64,000 bases of DNA from Streptomyces marianii (GTDB lineage: Bacteria > Actinomycetota > Actinomycetes > Streptomycetales > Streptomycetaceae). Positions 25,509 through 34,632 of this stretch are shown here, in pieces (position 1 is the first letter of the stretch; each line of letters starts with the position of its first letter). Where the stretch lies: NCBI RefSeq assembly GCF_005795905.1, contig NZ_VAWE01000001.1, forward strand, positions 4,324,001-4,388,000, read 5' to 3'. A model generated the notes under the pieces. That model saw nothing but the letters and a program-made list of their open reading frames with translations. It was not told the DNA's origin and searched no databases. The translations under genes and the position numbers were made by a program.

Positions 25509-25880
25509 TCACCGAATCGACCCTTTATGCCGGAGTCCCGCGAACGAGTGATCGCATTTCGGACAGCAGCAGGCTGTGCGTTTCCTCGCCGGCCCACGGA
25601 CCCGAGGCGGCTGGACAGCTACGAGGGCACCGGCCGCGCCGTCGTCATCGTCCGGATCTTTGCCATCGCTTCTCAGTGCGTCCCCGACACGGTCGAAGGC
25701 GGACCGCTGGGGGTCGAGCCGGACGGAGGCGCAACGGAGGTGTAGATGTCCATGGTCACTCGGATCGAGCTGTGGCCGAGGACTTCCGTGATCATGCGAG
25801 TGTCGGCGCCCCGCTCGTGGAGGAGGGACGCGCAGGTCCTTCACTCCTTCGGTCGCCACGCGCACGGGCCCGTCGGGGGG
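25509..25880 (-). pseudogene. C-terminal fragment of a second tyrosine integrase
   Basis: The minus strand reads ASLLHERGADTRMITEVLG then HSSIRVTMDIYTSV at about 25745-25835. This is the end of a tyrosine recombinase, with the catalytic H-S-S and nucleophile Tyr in MDIY. A partial duplication of CCTCCGT shifts the frame, and the next frame continues RLDPQRSAFDRVGDALR to a stop at 25509. The catalytic Arg and His-x-x-Arg boxes upstream are gone. This is the recombinase relic of element 2. Confidence 0.75.
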
Positions 25881-25994
25881 CGGTGGCCCGCCCGGGGAAG
25901 CCGGCCAGGCCCAGGTCGGCATCCCCCCGTCCGGTAGCGTCCCCGTGGGGTTTCGAGGCGGCCGGTGCGGACGTTGACGACCGACCGGGCCCGA

Positions 25995-26038
25995 TACGGA
26001 TCGGAAGGCCGCAGGTGCGAATCCTGCCGAGTGCACAC
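25995..26038 (+). repeat. Displaced tRNA-Arg 3' end, att copy 3
   Basis: TACGGATCGGAAGG followed by GCAGGTGCGAATCCTGCC and GAGTGCACAC aligns with the tRNA from the anticodon loop to past its 3' end, with a few substitutions. It is the oldest and most diverged copy, next to core gene DUF2797. A weaker hairpin (GCGAGA / TCTCGC, 26053-26081) follows and may be the ancestral tRNA terminator. Confidence 0.8.
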
Positions 26039-26108
26039 CGCCGGGGGGCCCCGCGAGATGGCGAATTCGGGGGCCTCTCGCGTGGGACGTGCTGGAGGAG
26101 TGCGGGGC

Positions 26109-27014
26109 ATGGGCGGCGAGCGGTGGCGGTGCCGGGGGTTGAGCTGGGGGCGGGGGATCCCCGAGCTGCGGTGGGTGCGCGGTGCGGAGACGCGGACGAG
26201 CCGGCTCGCCCCCGGACGGGAGATCGGCTTCCGGGCCGTCGGAGTGCGGCACTGCGCCGGGGCGCGGGGCCATGTCTGCCCGCTCGGGGCCGTGGTGCCC
26301 GGCAGGAGCACCGGCGGGCAGTGCCCGGAGTGTGCGCGCCTGGACCGGGCGCATTCGGTGGCCGCCGACACCGTCGCCGACGATCCGCAGACGTTCCGGG
26401 TCTATCTGGCCTGGTTCGGACCCGGGGTGGCGAAGGTCGGGATCACCGCCGAGGAGCGCGGCACGACGCGCCTGCTGGAGCAGGGCGCGGTGGCGTTCTG
26501 CTGGCTGGGCCGCGGGCCCCTGATGGCCGCGCGGCGCACGGAGGAACTGCTGCGGGCGGCGCTCGGCGTGCCGGACCGGGTGCCCTACGCCCGGAAGCGG
26601 GCGATGCGTCCCCTGCTTCCGGCTGCCACGGACGAGCGGGCCGCCGAGGTCGTGGAACTGTACACGCGGGCCGTGTCGCTTCCGGGGTGGCCCGAGGCGC
26701 TGGAACGGACCGGGTTCGAGGTGGTCGACCACGCCCGGGAGTTCGGGTTGGAGCACATGGTGCCGCCCGGCGCGGCGGCCGGGGGTCCGGCGGTCCTGCG
26801 GGTGGTGCGGGAGCTGGCGGACGGCGGGGGCGTGGCCGGGCGGCTCGTCGCGGCCGCGGGTCCCGATCTGCACCTGGGCACCGACGACGGTCGGGTGACG
26901 GTCCTCGACACCCGGTTGATGTCCGGCTGGGAGCTCGTCGCGGCCGATCCCCGCTCCGTGGCGTCCGTGCCCGTGGACGAGCTGCCGACGGGTGTCCAGG
27001 ACGGGCTCTTCTGA
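26109..27014 (+). CDS. DUF2797 family protein
   Basis: This is a 301-residue protein from ATG 26109, with GGAGGAG 8 nt upstream. A potential zinc site is formed by Cys residues in RHCAGARGHVCPLGA and GQCPECARLDRAH (about 45-85). It is followed by a GIY-YIG-like segment, YLAWFGPGVAKVGITAEERGTTRLLEQGA, characteristic of DUF2797. GIY-YIG folds are often nucleases, but the activity of this family is unknown. First core gene to the right of the integration scar. Confidence 0.8.
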   Translation: MGGERWRCRGLSWGRGIPELRWVRGAETRTSRLAPGREIGFRAVGVRHCAGARGHVCPLGAVVPGRSTGGQCPECARLDRAHSVAADTVADDPQTFRVYLAWFGPGVAKVGITAEERGTTRLLEQGAVAFCWLGRGPLMAARRTEELLRAALGVPDRVPYARKRAMRPLLPAATDERAAEVVELYTRAVSLPGWPEALERTGFEVVDHAREFGLEHMVPPGAAAGGPAVLRVVRELADGGGVAGRLVAAAGPDLHLGTDDGRVTVLDTRLMSGWELVAADPRSVASVPVDELPTGVQDGLF

Positions 27015-27209
27015 GCGGTCCGGGTCCCGGTGCCGGTCCGGTGCGGATCCGATGGGATCCGGCCGGAGCCGACGGGGGATCCGGTCCGGCCCCAGGCACG
27101 TCCGCCCGGTGCGGGGATCCGGTCCGGGCCCGGCACGCGGCGTCCGCCGGCGATCGCGTCCGGAACCGGGGCCTGGACAGTCCCTCGGTGCACGTCGGAG
27201 GGTGTGCGC

Positions 27210-28199
27210 ATGAGCGATCACCCGGTGACGGAACGGAACCGCCCCGCCTCCCCCTGCTGTTCGCCGGATGCGGAGGGAGCGGCCGGGGGCGCGGCGGCCT
27301 CCGGCAGCCCGGGCCCGGACGGGACCGAGGCCCTGGCGGTACGGGCGTTCTGGCAGCGGCTGGGGCTGCCCGGACTCATCGACGTGCACACCCACTTCAT
27401 GCCCGAGCGGGTCCTGGACAAGGTGTGGGCGTACTTCGATTCCGCCGGACCGCTGACGGGCATGGCATGGCCCATCACCTACCGCGCGGAGGAAGGCCGA
27501 CGGCTCGCGCTGCTCCGGGAGTTCGGGGTGAAGCACTTCACGTCCATGCTGTACCCCCACAAGCCGGACATGGCGGAGTGGCTGAACGGGTGGGCCGCGG
27601 GTTTCGCCGCCCGGACACCCGACTGTCTGCGGACGGCGACGCTGTACCCAGAGGAGGGCGTCGAGCGCTATGCCCGGGCGGCCGTGGAGAGCGGGGCCCG
27701 GGTGTTCAAGGCACACGTCCAGGTCGGTGCGTACGACCCCAACGACGCCCTCCTCGACCCGGTGTGGGGCCTGCTCGCCGAGACGTGCGTGCCGGTGGTG
27801 ATGCACTGCGGGTCCGGGCCGGCGCCCGGCAAGTACACCGGGCCGGAGCCGGTGGGCCGCCTCCTCGCCCGCCATCCCCGACTGCGGCTGATCGTCGCCC
27901 ACATGGGGATGCCGGAGTACACGGACTTCCTGGACCTCGCCGAGCGCCACCAGGAGGTGCGCCTGGACACGACGATGGCGTTCACCGACTTCAGCGAGCG
28001 GTTGAGCCCGTTCCCGGCGGCCGAGCGCGTGCGGCTCGCGGACCTGGGGGACCGCGTGCTGCTCGGGACGGACTTCCCCAACATCCCGTACCCCTACCTC
28101 CACCAGCTCCGTGCGCTCGAGCGGCTGGATCTCGGCGACGACTGGCTGCGCGCGGTCTGCCACGGGAACGCCGCCGCGCTGTTCTCCGTCGGGCCGTGA
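27210..28199 (+). CDS. Amidohydrolase family metal-dependent hydrolase (ACMSD-like fold)
   Basis: This 329-residue TIM-barrel protein is of the amidohydrolase-2 type. LIDVHTHFMPERVLDK (about 52-67) has the metal-binding His-x-His. MHCGSGP (about 198) and LIVAHMGMPEY (about 229-240) supply further His ligands, and LLGTDFPNIPYPY (about 288-300) the essential Asp. Relatives decarboxylate or hydrolyse carboxylated aromatic or cyclic substrates. The first 40 residues are an unstructured Pro/Ala/Gly tail. ATG 27210 follows CGGAGGG. No pathway partner adjoins it, so the substrate is unknown. Confidence 0.82.
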   Translation: MSDHPVTERNRPASPCCSPDAEGAAGGAAASGSPGPDGTEALAVRAFWQRLGLPGLIDVHTHFMPERVLDKVWAYFDSAGPLTGMAWPITYRAEEGRRLALLREFGVKHFTSMLYPHKPDMAEWLNGWAAGFAARTPDCLRTATLYPEEGVERYARAAVESGARVFKAHVQVGAYDPNDALLDPVWGLLAETCVPVVMHCGSGPAPGKYTGPEPVGRLLARHPRLRLIVAHMGMPEYTDFLDLAERHQEVRLDTTMAFTDFSERLSPFPAAERVRLADLGDRVLLGTDFPNIPYPYLHQLRALERLDLGDDWLRAVCHGNAAALFSVGP

Positions 28200-28491
28200 C
28201 CCCGGTCGGGCCGTGATCCCCGTTGGTCCCGTCCCCGCCCGTCCCCGTCCGTCCCGTCCCCGTTGGTCCCGTCCTGCCCCCGTCCCCGCCCGTCCCGTCC
28301 CCGTCGGTCCCGTCCTGCCCCCGTCGGTCCGCGGCGTCGTGGACCCGTGGCGCCGTCCGTGGCGGTCTTCGTCGTCGCCCACCCGTGAGCCGCGCATCGG
28401 TGCCGATCGCCCACCCCGGTCCGTGACGGTTCTCAGGGAATTCACAGGGAAGCGCAAGGTCCCTCTCACCGCGGCGCTCCAGAGTGACCGT
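28200..28491. other. Low-complexity CCCGTCC-rich spacer and promoter region
   Basis: From about 28205 to 28330 the plus strand is built from imperfect repeats of GTCCCGTCCCCG and GTCCTGCCCCC. It has no coding composition and no regular spacers, so it is not a CRISPR. The response regulator promoter lies in the remaining 150 nt. Confidence 0.6.
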
Positions 28492-29232
28492 ATGACGACG
28501 ACCACGGCCCGGGGACGGTCCGGACTGCGCAGGACCGACGGCGGCCCCGTACGGGTCCTTGTCGTGGACGACGAGTCCTCCCTCACCGAGCTGCTCTCGA
28601 TGGCCCTGCGCTACGAGGGGTGGGAGGTGCGCAGCGCGGGCGACGGGGCCGGCGCGGTGCGCGCGGCCCGCGCCTTCCGGCCCGACGCCGTCGTCCTCGA
28701 CGTGATGCTGCCCGACATGGACGGGCTGACCGTCCTCGGCAGGCTCCGGAGCGAACTCCCCGACGTACCGGTGCTGTTCCTGACGGCCCGGGACGCCGTC
28801 GAGGACCGGATCGCAGGCCTCACGGCAGGTGGTGACGACTACGTGACCAAGCCGTTCAGTCTGGAGGAGGTCGTGGCACGGCTTCGCGGGCTGATCCGGC
28901 GGTCCGCGACGGCGGCCGCCGCGCGGGACGAGTCGCTGCTCGTCGTCGGTGACCTGACGCTCGACGAGGACAGCCACGAGGTGACCCGTGGCGGTACGCC
29001 GATCCACCTCACGGCGACGGAGTTCGAGCTGCTGCGCTATCTGATGCGCAACCCCCGGCGGGTGCTCAGCAAGGCGCAGATCCTGGACCGGGTGTGGTCG
29101 TACGACTTCGGCGGCCAGGCCAACGTGGTCGAGCTCTACATCTCCTATCTGCGGCGCAAGATCGACGCGGGACGCACCCCGATGATCCACACCCGGCGCG
29201 GTGCGGGATATCTGATCAAGTCCGGTGACTAG
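28492..29232 (+). CDS. OmpR/PhoB-family response regulator
   Basis: This is a 246-residue two-domain regulator. The receiver domain (about 20-133) has VVDDESS, the phospho-acceptor Asp in VVLDVMLPDMDG (about 69), FLTARDA and the Lys in VTKPFS (about 120). The C-terminal winged helix (about 148-243) has TATEFELLRYLMRNPRRVLSK, ILDRVWSYDFGG and RGAGYLI. Its stop abuts the kinase start, so the two form a pair. The likely target is the adjacent glycosyltransferase operon, inferred from position. Confidence 0.93.
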   Translation: MTTTTARGRSGLRRTDGGPVRVLVVDDESSLTELLSMALRYEGWEVRSAGDGAGAVRAARAFRPDAVVLDVMLPDMDGLTVLGRLRSELPDVPVLFLTARDAVEDRIAGLTAGGDDYVTKPFSLEEVVARLRGLIRRSATAAAARDESLLVVGDLTLDEDSHEVTRGGTPIHLTATEFELLRYLMRNPRRVLSKAQILDRVWSYDFGGQANVVELYISYLRRKIDAGRTPMIHTRRGAGYLIKSGD

Positions 29233-30762
29233 ATGAGCGGTGGCTCGCGCGGCGGATGGTCGCTGCGGACCCGGCTCGTGGTGTCCGCGGTGGCGCTCAT
29301 CGCGGTGGTCGCGGCGGTCATCGGCACCGTGACGACGCTCGCGCTGCGCACATACCTGTACGGGCAGAAGGACGAGCAGCTCCACGGTGTCGTACTGCGG
29401 GCGGCCGGTCCGCCTCCGGGTTCCAAGGGCGGCGGCCCGCGGGGGCAGAAGCCGCTTGGATTCGTCACCGGCGGCGGCGCGCCGCTCGGGACCGTCGGCG
29501 CGCAGGTCGCGGCGGACGGTGTCCTCGGCGGCGGGGTCGTCTCCACCCAGCAGAACTCGGACGTACTGGGCCCACGGGTAACGGCCCGGGCCCTGACCGG
29601 GGCGGAGAAGGCCGTGCTCACGGCCGTACCGCGGGACGAACGGCCGCACACCGTGGAACTGCCGGGTCTCGGCGACTACCGCGTCGAGTACCGTGCGGGC
29701 GGCAACGGCGCGTTCCTCGTCGGCGTCCCCCTGTCCGAGGTCCACAGCACCCTGGCCACGCTCGTCGTCGTCGAGATCTGTGTGACCGCCGCCGGACTGG
29801 CTGCCGCCGGACTGGCCGGCGGCGCTCTCGTCGGGGTCGCGCTCCGCCCGCTGCGGAGGGTCGCGGCGACCGCCACCCGGGTCTCCGAACTGCCCCTGCA
29901 CAGAGGCGAGGTGGCGCTGCACGAGCGGGTGCCCGAGGCGGAGGCCGACCCAGGCACCGAGGTCGGCCGGGTCGGCGCCGCGCTCAACCGGATGCTCGAC
30001 CACGTTCACTCCGCCCTGCACGCGCGGCAGGAGAGCGAGACGCGGGTGCGGCAGTTCGTGGCGGACGCCGGCCATGAGCTGCGCACCCCGCTCGCTTCCA
30101 TCCGCGGTTACGCCGAGCTGACCCGGCGCGGCCGCGAGCGGCCCGGGCCCGACACCCGGCACGCGCTCGCCCGGATCGAGTCGGAGGCCACCCGGATGAC
30201 GGGGCTGGTGGAGGATCTCCTGTTGCTGGCACGGCTCGACGCGGGGCGGCCCCTGGCGTACCGGAGCACCGATCTGTCGCCGCTCGTCGTCGACGCGGTG
30301 AGCGACGCCCGGGCCGCCGGACCGGAGCACGTCTGGCGTCTGGACCTGCCGGACGACCCCGCCGTGGTGTGGGCCGATCCGGAGCGGCTGCAGCAGGTGC
30401 TGGTCAATCTGCTGGCCAACGCGCGTACGCACACTCCGCCGGGCACCACCGTCACCGCGGCCGTGCGGCCGCTGGAGTGCCGGACGGCGGTGGCGCTGGA
30501 GGTCCGGGACGACGGTCCGGGCATTCCGCCCGCCCTGCTTCCGCACGTCTTCGAGCGCTTCGCGCGCGGCGACGCCTCCCGTTCCCGGCACGCGGGCAGC
30601 ACCGGCCTCGGGCTCGCGATCGTGCACGCCGTGGCCACGGCGCACGGGGGAACGGTCGCCGCGGCGAGCGCGCCGGGACGTACCGTCTTCACCGTGCGGC
30701 TGCCGCTCGCACGGGAATCCGGGCACTCACAGACGGCGCACAGCCTCGGCACACGGCGGTGA
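29233..30762 (+). CDS. Membrane sensor histidine kinase
   Basis: This is a 509-residue kinase. TM1 is at about 15-37 and TM2 at about 172-196, enclosing an extracytoplasmic sensor of about 135 residues with a Gly/Pro-rich insertion. HAMP follows (about 197-260), then the H-box FVADAGHELRTPLASIRGYAEL with phospho-His near 283, N-box LVNLLANARTHTPPG, G1 DDGPGIPP and G2 GSTGLGLAI. It starts at ATG 29233 with no gap after the response regulator. The ligand is unknown; cell-envelope stress is a guess from the glycosyltransferase neighbours. Confidence 0.93.
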   Translation: MSGGSRGGWSLRTRLVVSAVALIAVVAAVIGTVTTLALRTYLYGQKDEQLHGVVLRAAGPPPGSKGGGPRGQKPLGFVTGGGAPLGTVGAQVAADGVLGGGVVSTQQNSDVLGPRVTARALTGAEKAVLTAVPRDERPHTVELPGLGDYRVEYRAGGNGAFLVGVPLSEVHSTLATLVVVEICVTAAGLAAAGLAGGALVGVALRPLRRVAATATRVSELPLHRGEVALHERVPEAEADPGTEVGRVGAALNRMLDHVHSALHARQESETRVRQFVADAGHELRTPLASIRGYAELTRRGRERPGPDTRHALARIESEATRMTGLVEDLLLLARLDAGRPLAYRSTDLSPLVVDAVSDARAAGPEHVWRLDLPDDPAVVWADPERLQQVLVNLLANARTHTPPGTTVTAAVRPLECRTAVALEVRDDGPGIPPALLPHVFERFARGDASRSRHAGSTGLGLAIVHAVATAHGGTVAAASAPGRTVFTVRLPLARESGHSQTAHSLGTRR

Positions 30763-30787
30763 CAGCGGCTCCGTCGAGAGTCGGACC

Positions 30788-32149
30788 ATGCGAACCGACA
30801 CCCCGGCGGGCACCACCGCCATGGGCACCCTGCCGGCACGGGAGCATCTGCCCGTGGGCGCGGCGGGCCCGCCCGTGCTCGATGTGGTCATCCCCGTCTT
30901 CAACGAGGAGAAGGACCTGGAGCGGTGCGTACGCCGGCTCCACGACCATCTCGCCGGCACCTTTCCGTACGGCTTCCGGATCACCGTCGCGGACAACGCC
31001 AGCACCGACCGCACCCCCCTGGTGGCGGTGGCGCTCGCGGCCTCGGTCCCGGAAGTCCGGTCCCTCCGACTGGAGCAGAAGGGACGCGGCCGTGCGCTGC
31101 GGGCCGTGTGGGCGGCGTCCGACGCGCCCGTGCTGGCGTACATGGACGTCGATCTGTCCACCGACCTCAACGCGCTGCTGCCCCTGGTCGCCCCGCTGAT
31201 CTCCGGGCACTCGGACCTGGCGATCGGCTCGCGGCTCACGCGGTCGTCGCGGGTGGTGCGCGGGGCGAAGCGGGAGTTCGTCTCCCGTACGTACAACCTG
31301 ATCCTGCGCGGTTCGCTGGCCGCACGGTTCTCCGACGCGCAGTGCGGGTTCAAGGCGATACGGCGCGAGGTGGCCGAGCGCCTGCTGCCGATGGTCGAGG
31401 ACACCGGCTGGTTCTTCGACACGGAGCTGCTGGTGCTTGCCGAGCGAGCGGGACTGCGGATCCACGAGGTACCCGTGGACTGGGTCGACGACCCGGACTC
31501 CACCGTGCACATCGTGCGCACGGCCGTCGACGACCTGAAGGGCGTGCTGCGGGTCGGACGGGCGCTGGCGGTCGGGGCGCTCCCCCTGGACCGGCTCGCA
31601 CGCCCGTTCGGCGACGACCCGAGGGACGGCCGGATCGACGGAGTCCCCGGTGGGCTGGCCCGGCAACTGGTCGGCTTCTGCGCGGTCGGCGCGCTCTCGA
31701 CGCTCTGCTACCTCCTGCTGTACTCGGTGTTCCGCGCCGGTGCGGGGCCGCAGACGGCGAACGCCGCCGCGCTGCTGCTCTCGGCCGTCGCCAACACGGC
31801 GGCGAACCGGCGACTGACCTTCGGTGTGCGCGGGCGCGAGCGGGTGGTGCGCCACCAGGCCCAGGGGCTGGTGGTCTTCGGTATCGGACTCGCCCTCACC
31901 AGCGGTTCCCTCGCCGCGCTGGACGCCGCGGCCGGCAGTCCCTCCCACGGCACCGAGCTGGCCGTCCTGGTCGTGGCGAACCTCGCGGCCACCGTGCTGC
32001 GCTTCCTGCTCTTCCGCGCCTGGGTCTTTCCCGACCGCCGTGCCCTGCCGCGCCCGCGCCCGACGTCCGTCATGGCTCCGGATGCCCCCACGCCCGTCAC
32101 AGCGCCCGCTGCCCGTACCGCCGGCACGACCACGGGAGGTCGACGATGA
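30788..32149 (+). CDS. GT2 glycosyltransferase fused to GtrA-type membrane domain
   Basis: This is a 453-residue fusion. The N-terminal GT-A domain (about 28-260) has VVIPVFNEEKDLERCV, DNASTDRT, the metal-binding YMDVDLSTD and a GFKAIRREV region, as in dolichol-phosphate-mannose-synthase-like enzymes that load a sugar on polyprenyl phosphate. The C-terminal part (about 285-425) has four hydrophobic segments of the GtrA family, thought to help flip the lipid-linked sugar. It overlaps the next gene by 4 nt. Together they resemble the YkcC/YkcB arrangement. Confidence 0.9.
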   Translation: MRTDTPAGTTAMGTLPAREHLPVGAAGPPVLDVVIPVFNEEKDLERCVRRLHDHLAGTFPYGFRITVADNASTDRTPLVAVALAASVPEVRSLRLEQKGRGRALRAVWAASDAPVLAYMDVDLSTDLNALLPLVAPLISGHSDLAIGSRLTRSSRVVRGAKREFVSRTYNLILRGSLAARFSDAQCGFKAIRREVAERLLPMVEDTGWFFDTELLVLAERAGLRIHEVPVDWVDDPDSTVHIVRTAVDDLKGVLRVGRALAVGALPLDRLARPFGDDPRDGRIDGVPGGLARQLVGFCAVGALSTLCYLLLYSVFRAGAGPQTANAAALLLSAVANTAANRRLTFGVRGRERVVRHQAQGLVVFGIGLALTSGSLAALDAAAGSPSHGTELAVLVVANLAATVLRFLLFRAWVFPDRRALPRPRPTSVMAPDAPTPVTAPAARTAGTTTGGRR

Positions 32150-34329
32150 AGCCCGCACCGCACGACGCGTACGCGGCCACCGCGAGCGCGGCTCCGGGAC
32201 CGCGCCGGACCTCGCCGCGACCCGGCCGGGCCGCCCGTCTGTGGCGCGGCCGTGCCGAGGACCCGGTCTGGGCGCGGCCCGCCCTGCTCGCCCTGCTGGC
32301 GCTGACCGGCGCGCTGTACCTGTACAACCTGAGCGCCTCCGGCTACGCCAACTCCTTCTACTCCGCCGCCGTCCAGGCGGGCGGCGAGAGCTGGAAGGCG
32401 TTCTTCTTCGGCTCGTCCGACGCCGCCAACTCCATCACCGTCGACAAACCGCCCGCCGCACTCTGGCCGATGGCGCTGTCGGTCCGGCTGTTCGGGCTCG
32501 GGTCATGGCAGATCCTGGTGCCCGAGGTGCTGATGGGCGTGGCGGCGGTGGCCGTCGTCCATGCGGCCGTCCGCCGGCGCTTCAGCGCGGCGGCGGGGCT
32601 GATCGCGGGCGCGGTGCTGGCACTGACGCCGGTCGCCGCGCTGATGTTCCGCTTCAACAACCCCGACGCGCTGCTGGCGCTGCTGACGACCGTGGCCGTG
32701 TACTGCGTGCTGCGCGCACTGGAGGCCGCCCGTACCGGATGGCTGGTCTGGGCGGGCGTCGCGGTCGGGCTCGCGTTCCTCACCAAGACCCTGCAGGCGT
32801 TCCTCGTCCTGCCGCCGCTCGCGCTCGTGTACGCGGTGTGCGCACCCGCTCCCGTGCGGCGCAGGATCGGCCAACTCGCTCTCGCGGGAGTGGCGCTGAT
32901 CGTCTCCGGAGGCTGGTGGGTGGCGATCGTCGAGCTGTGGCCGGCGTCCTCGCGCCCGTACATCGGTGGTTCCCAGAACAACAGCTTCCTCGAACTCACC
33001 TTCGGCTACAACGGTCTCGGCCGCATCAGCGGAAACGAGGTCGGCAGCGTCGGCGGCGGTGGAGGGGGTGGCCGACCGGGCGGCTGGGGGGAGACCGGCA
33101 TCGGGCGGATGTTCGGCGACAGCGTCGGAGGCCAGATCTCCTGGCTGCTGCCCGCCGCACTCGTCCTGCTCGTCGCGGGCCTCGTCGTGACCCGGCGCGG
33201 CGGTAGGACCGACACCGCGAGGGCGGCCTTCCTCGCCTGGGGCGGGGCGCTGCTGACGACCCTCCTGGTCTTCAGTTTCATGGCCGGGATCTTCCACGAG
33301 TACTACACGGTGGCGCTCGCCCCGTACATCGCGGCGCTCGTGGGCATGGGCACCACCGTGCTGTGGGAGGAGCGCGGGCACCCCGCGGCCCGTGCGGCGC
33401 TGGCCGGTGCGCTGGCGGTGACGGCGGTGTGGGCCTGGGTCCTGCTCGGCCGCACCGCGGACTTCGTGCCGTGGCTGCGCACGGCGGTGCTGGTGGGCGG
33501 TCTCCTGGCCGCGGCGGGACTGCTCTTCGCCGGGCGGCTCGGGCGCGCGCTCGCGCTGGGCGCGGCGGGCCTCGGACTCGCGGCGTCGCTGGCCGGGCCG
33601 GTGGCGTACACGCTGTCCACTCTGGGCAGCGGCCACCAGGGATCGATCGTGATGGCGGGGCCGGCGTCCGCGCGTGGCGGGCCCGGGGGCGGCCCCGGCG
33701 CCCGCGGATACGGCGGTCCCGCGGCGGACGGCGGCGGGATGCCGCTGGGTGCGGCGGACGGAGGGGGCCGCGGTCAGGGACCGGGCCAGGGCGCGCCGCC
33801 CGGCCCCGGCCCCGGCCCCGGCCAGGGCCAGAACCAGGGCCAGAACCAGAACCAGGGCAAGGGCCAGAACCAGGGCCAGAACCAGAACCAGGGCAAGGGC
33901 CAGCACCAGGGCCGTCAGGCGTGGGGCGAAGGGCGCGCCGGTGCCGGCAGGGCGGGCGGTCTGCTCGACGGGCCGGACGTCGGTTCCGCCGTCGTCGCCA
34001 GGCTGACGGAGAACGCCTCCGCCCACACCTGGGTGGCTGCCGCGGTCGGCTCCCAGAACGCGGCCGCGTACCAACTCGCCACCGAGGAGCCGGTCATGGC
34101 GATCGGAGGCTTCAACGGCAGCGATCCGTCGCCGACGCTCGCGCGATTCCAGCAGTACGTGGCCGCCGGCAGCATCCACTGGTTCATCGACGGCGGAGCC
34201 CGGGGCGGCGCCAGGGGAGGAGGCCCGGGCGGCGGAAGCAGCGCCGAGATCCAGGAGTGGGTCCAGGCGAACTTCCCGCAGATCACCGTAGGGGGCACCA
34301 CCCTGTACGACCTCACCTCGGCGCAGTAG
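32146..34329 (+). CDS. PMT/ArnT-like membrane glycosyltransferase (YkcB-like)
   Basis: This 727-residue polytopic GT-C enzyme has about a dozen membrane helices between residues 40 and 510. The first extracytoplasmic loop carries SVDKPP-type sequence (NSITVDKPPAALW, about 85-97), the catalytic-Asp region of PMT/ArnT enzymes. A Gly-rich insert lies near 300-320. The C-terminal extracytoplasmic domain begins with a low-complexity Gly/Gln/Asn stretch (about 555-595), then a globular part ending in WFIDGGARGG and WVQANFPQITVGG. It likely transfers the sugar made available by the preceding GT2/GtrA protein to an envelope acceptor. GGGAGGT precedes ATG 32146. Confidence 0.88.
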   Translation: MKPAPHDAYAATASAAPGPRRTSPRPGRAARLWRGRAEDPVWARPALLALLALTGALYLYNLSASGYANSFYSAAVQAGGESWKAFFFGSSDAANSITVDKPPAALWPMALSVRLFGLGSWQILVPEVLMGVAAVAVVHAAVRRRFSAAAGLIAGAVLALTPVAALMFRFNNPDALLALLTTVAVYCVLRALEAARTGWLVWAGVAVGLAFLTKTLQAFLVLPPLALVYAVCAPAPVRRRIGQLALAGVALIVSGGWWVAIVELWPASSRPYIGGSQNNSFLELTFGYNGLGRISGNEVGSVGGGGGGGRPGGWGETGIGRMFGDSVGGQISWLLPAALVLLVAGLVVTRRGGRTDTARAAFLAWGGALLTTLLVFSFMAGIFHEYYTVALAPYIAALVGMGTTVLWEERGHPAARAALAGALAVTAVWAWVLLGRTADFVPWLRTAVLVGGLLAAAGLLFAGRLGRALALGAAGLGLAASLAGPVAYTLSTLGSGHQGSIVMAGPASARGGPGGGPGARGYGGPAADGGGMPLGAADGGGRGQGPGQGAPPGPGPGPGQGQNQGQNQNQGKGQNQGQNQNQGKGQHQGRQAWGEGRAGAGRAGGLLDGPDVGSAVVARLTENASAHTWVAAAVGSQNAAAYQLATEEPVMAIGGFNGSDPSPTLARFQQYVAAGSIHWFIDGGARGGARGGGPGGGSSAEIQEWVQANFPQITVGGTTLYDLTSAQ
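33817..33912 (+). repeat. In-frame repeats coding Gly-Gln-Asn-Gln
   Basis: Repeated GGCCAGAACCAG units with occasional GGCAAG give a Gly/Gln/Asn/Lys tract in the extracytoplasmic domain of the PMT-type protein. Length variation between strains is expected. Confidence 0.85.
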
Positions 34330-34632
34330 CGCAGTACGGCGTCAGGGAACACCTCGCGCGGTGTACGGGAAGCCGTCTCGTGCACCGCGCAGGGAGCAGC
34401 CGCGACCGTCACGGCCACGGAATCGCCGACGGACCGGCCGGCCGTGCAGCGCGGACGCCTTCGCGTCGAGCCTGCGCGGGCGCCGCGGGTCCGGCGGGCC
34501 GCGCCACCGGGCGCCGCCGGCCCAGACCAGCCGGCTCGTCGGAGCGGTGGCGGTGCCGGCGGGCGGCCTGCTCGCCGGCACCGCCGCGGTCCCGGGGGCC
34601 GACTCCGCTGGGAGCGCCGCCCGGAGGTCCGG
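34330..34632. other. Gap between convergent genes
   Basis: About 300 nt of high-G+C sequence between the PMT gene stop and the MFS gene stop. I see no gene and no strong terminator hairpin. Confidence 0.4.

Larger units (their letters stand above)
24996..26038 (+). mobile_element. Remnant of integrative element 2 at tRNA-Arg
   Basis: The stretch between displaced att copies 2 and 3, only about 1 kb. It holds a lectin-like gene and the C-terminal end of a second integrase. Nearly all of the element has been deleted. The integrase family differs from that of element 1 (GADTRMITEVLGHSS box), so this was an independent, earlier integration. Confidence 0.7.

Noticed and set aside
28205..28330. 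CRISPR-like repetitive block
   Set aside because: The units are short, degenerate and contiguous, with no unique spacers of constant length and no cas genes nearby. It is low-complexity sequence.
25509..28586. A very long minus-strand frame (about 1025 codons) across DUF2797 and the amidohydrolase
   Set aside because: It is antisense to two well-supported genes and only its last 70 codons (integrase remnant) look natural.
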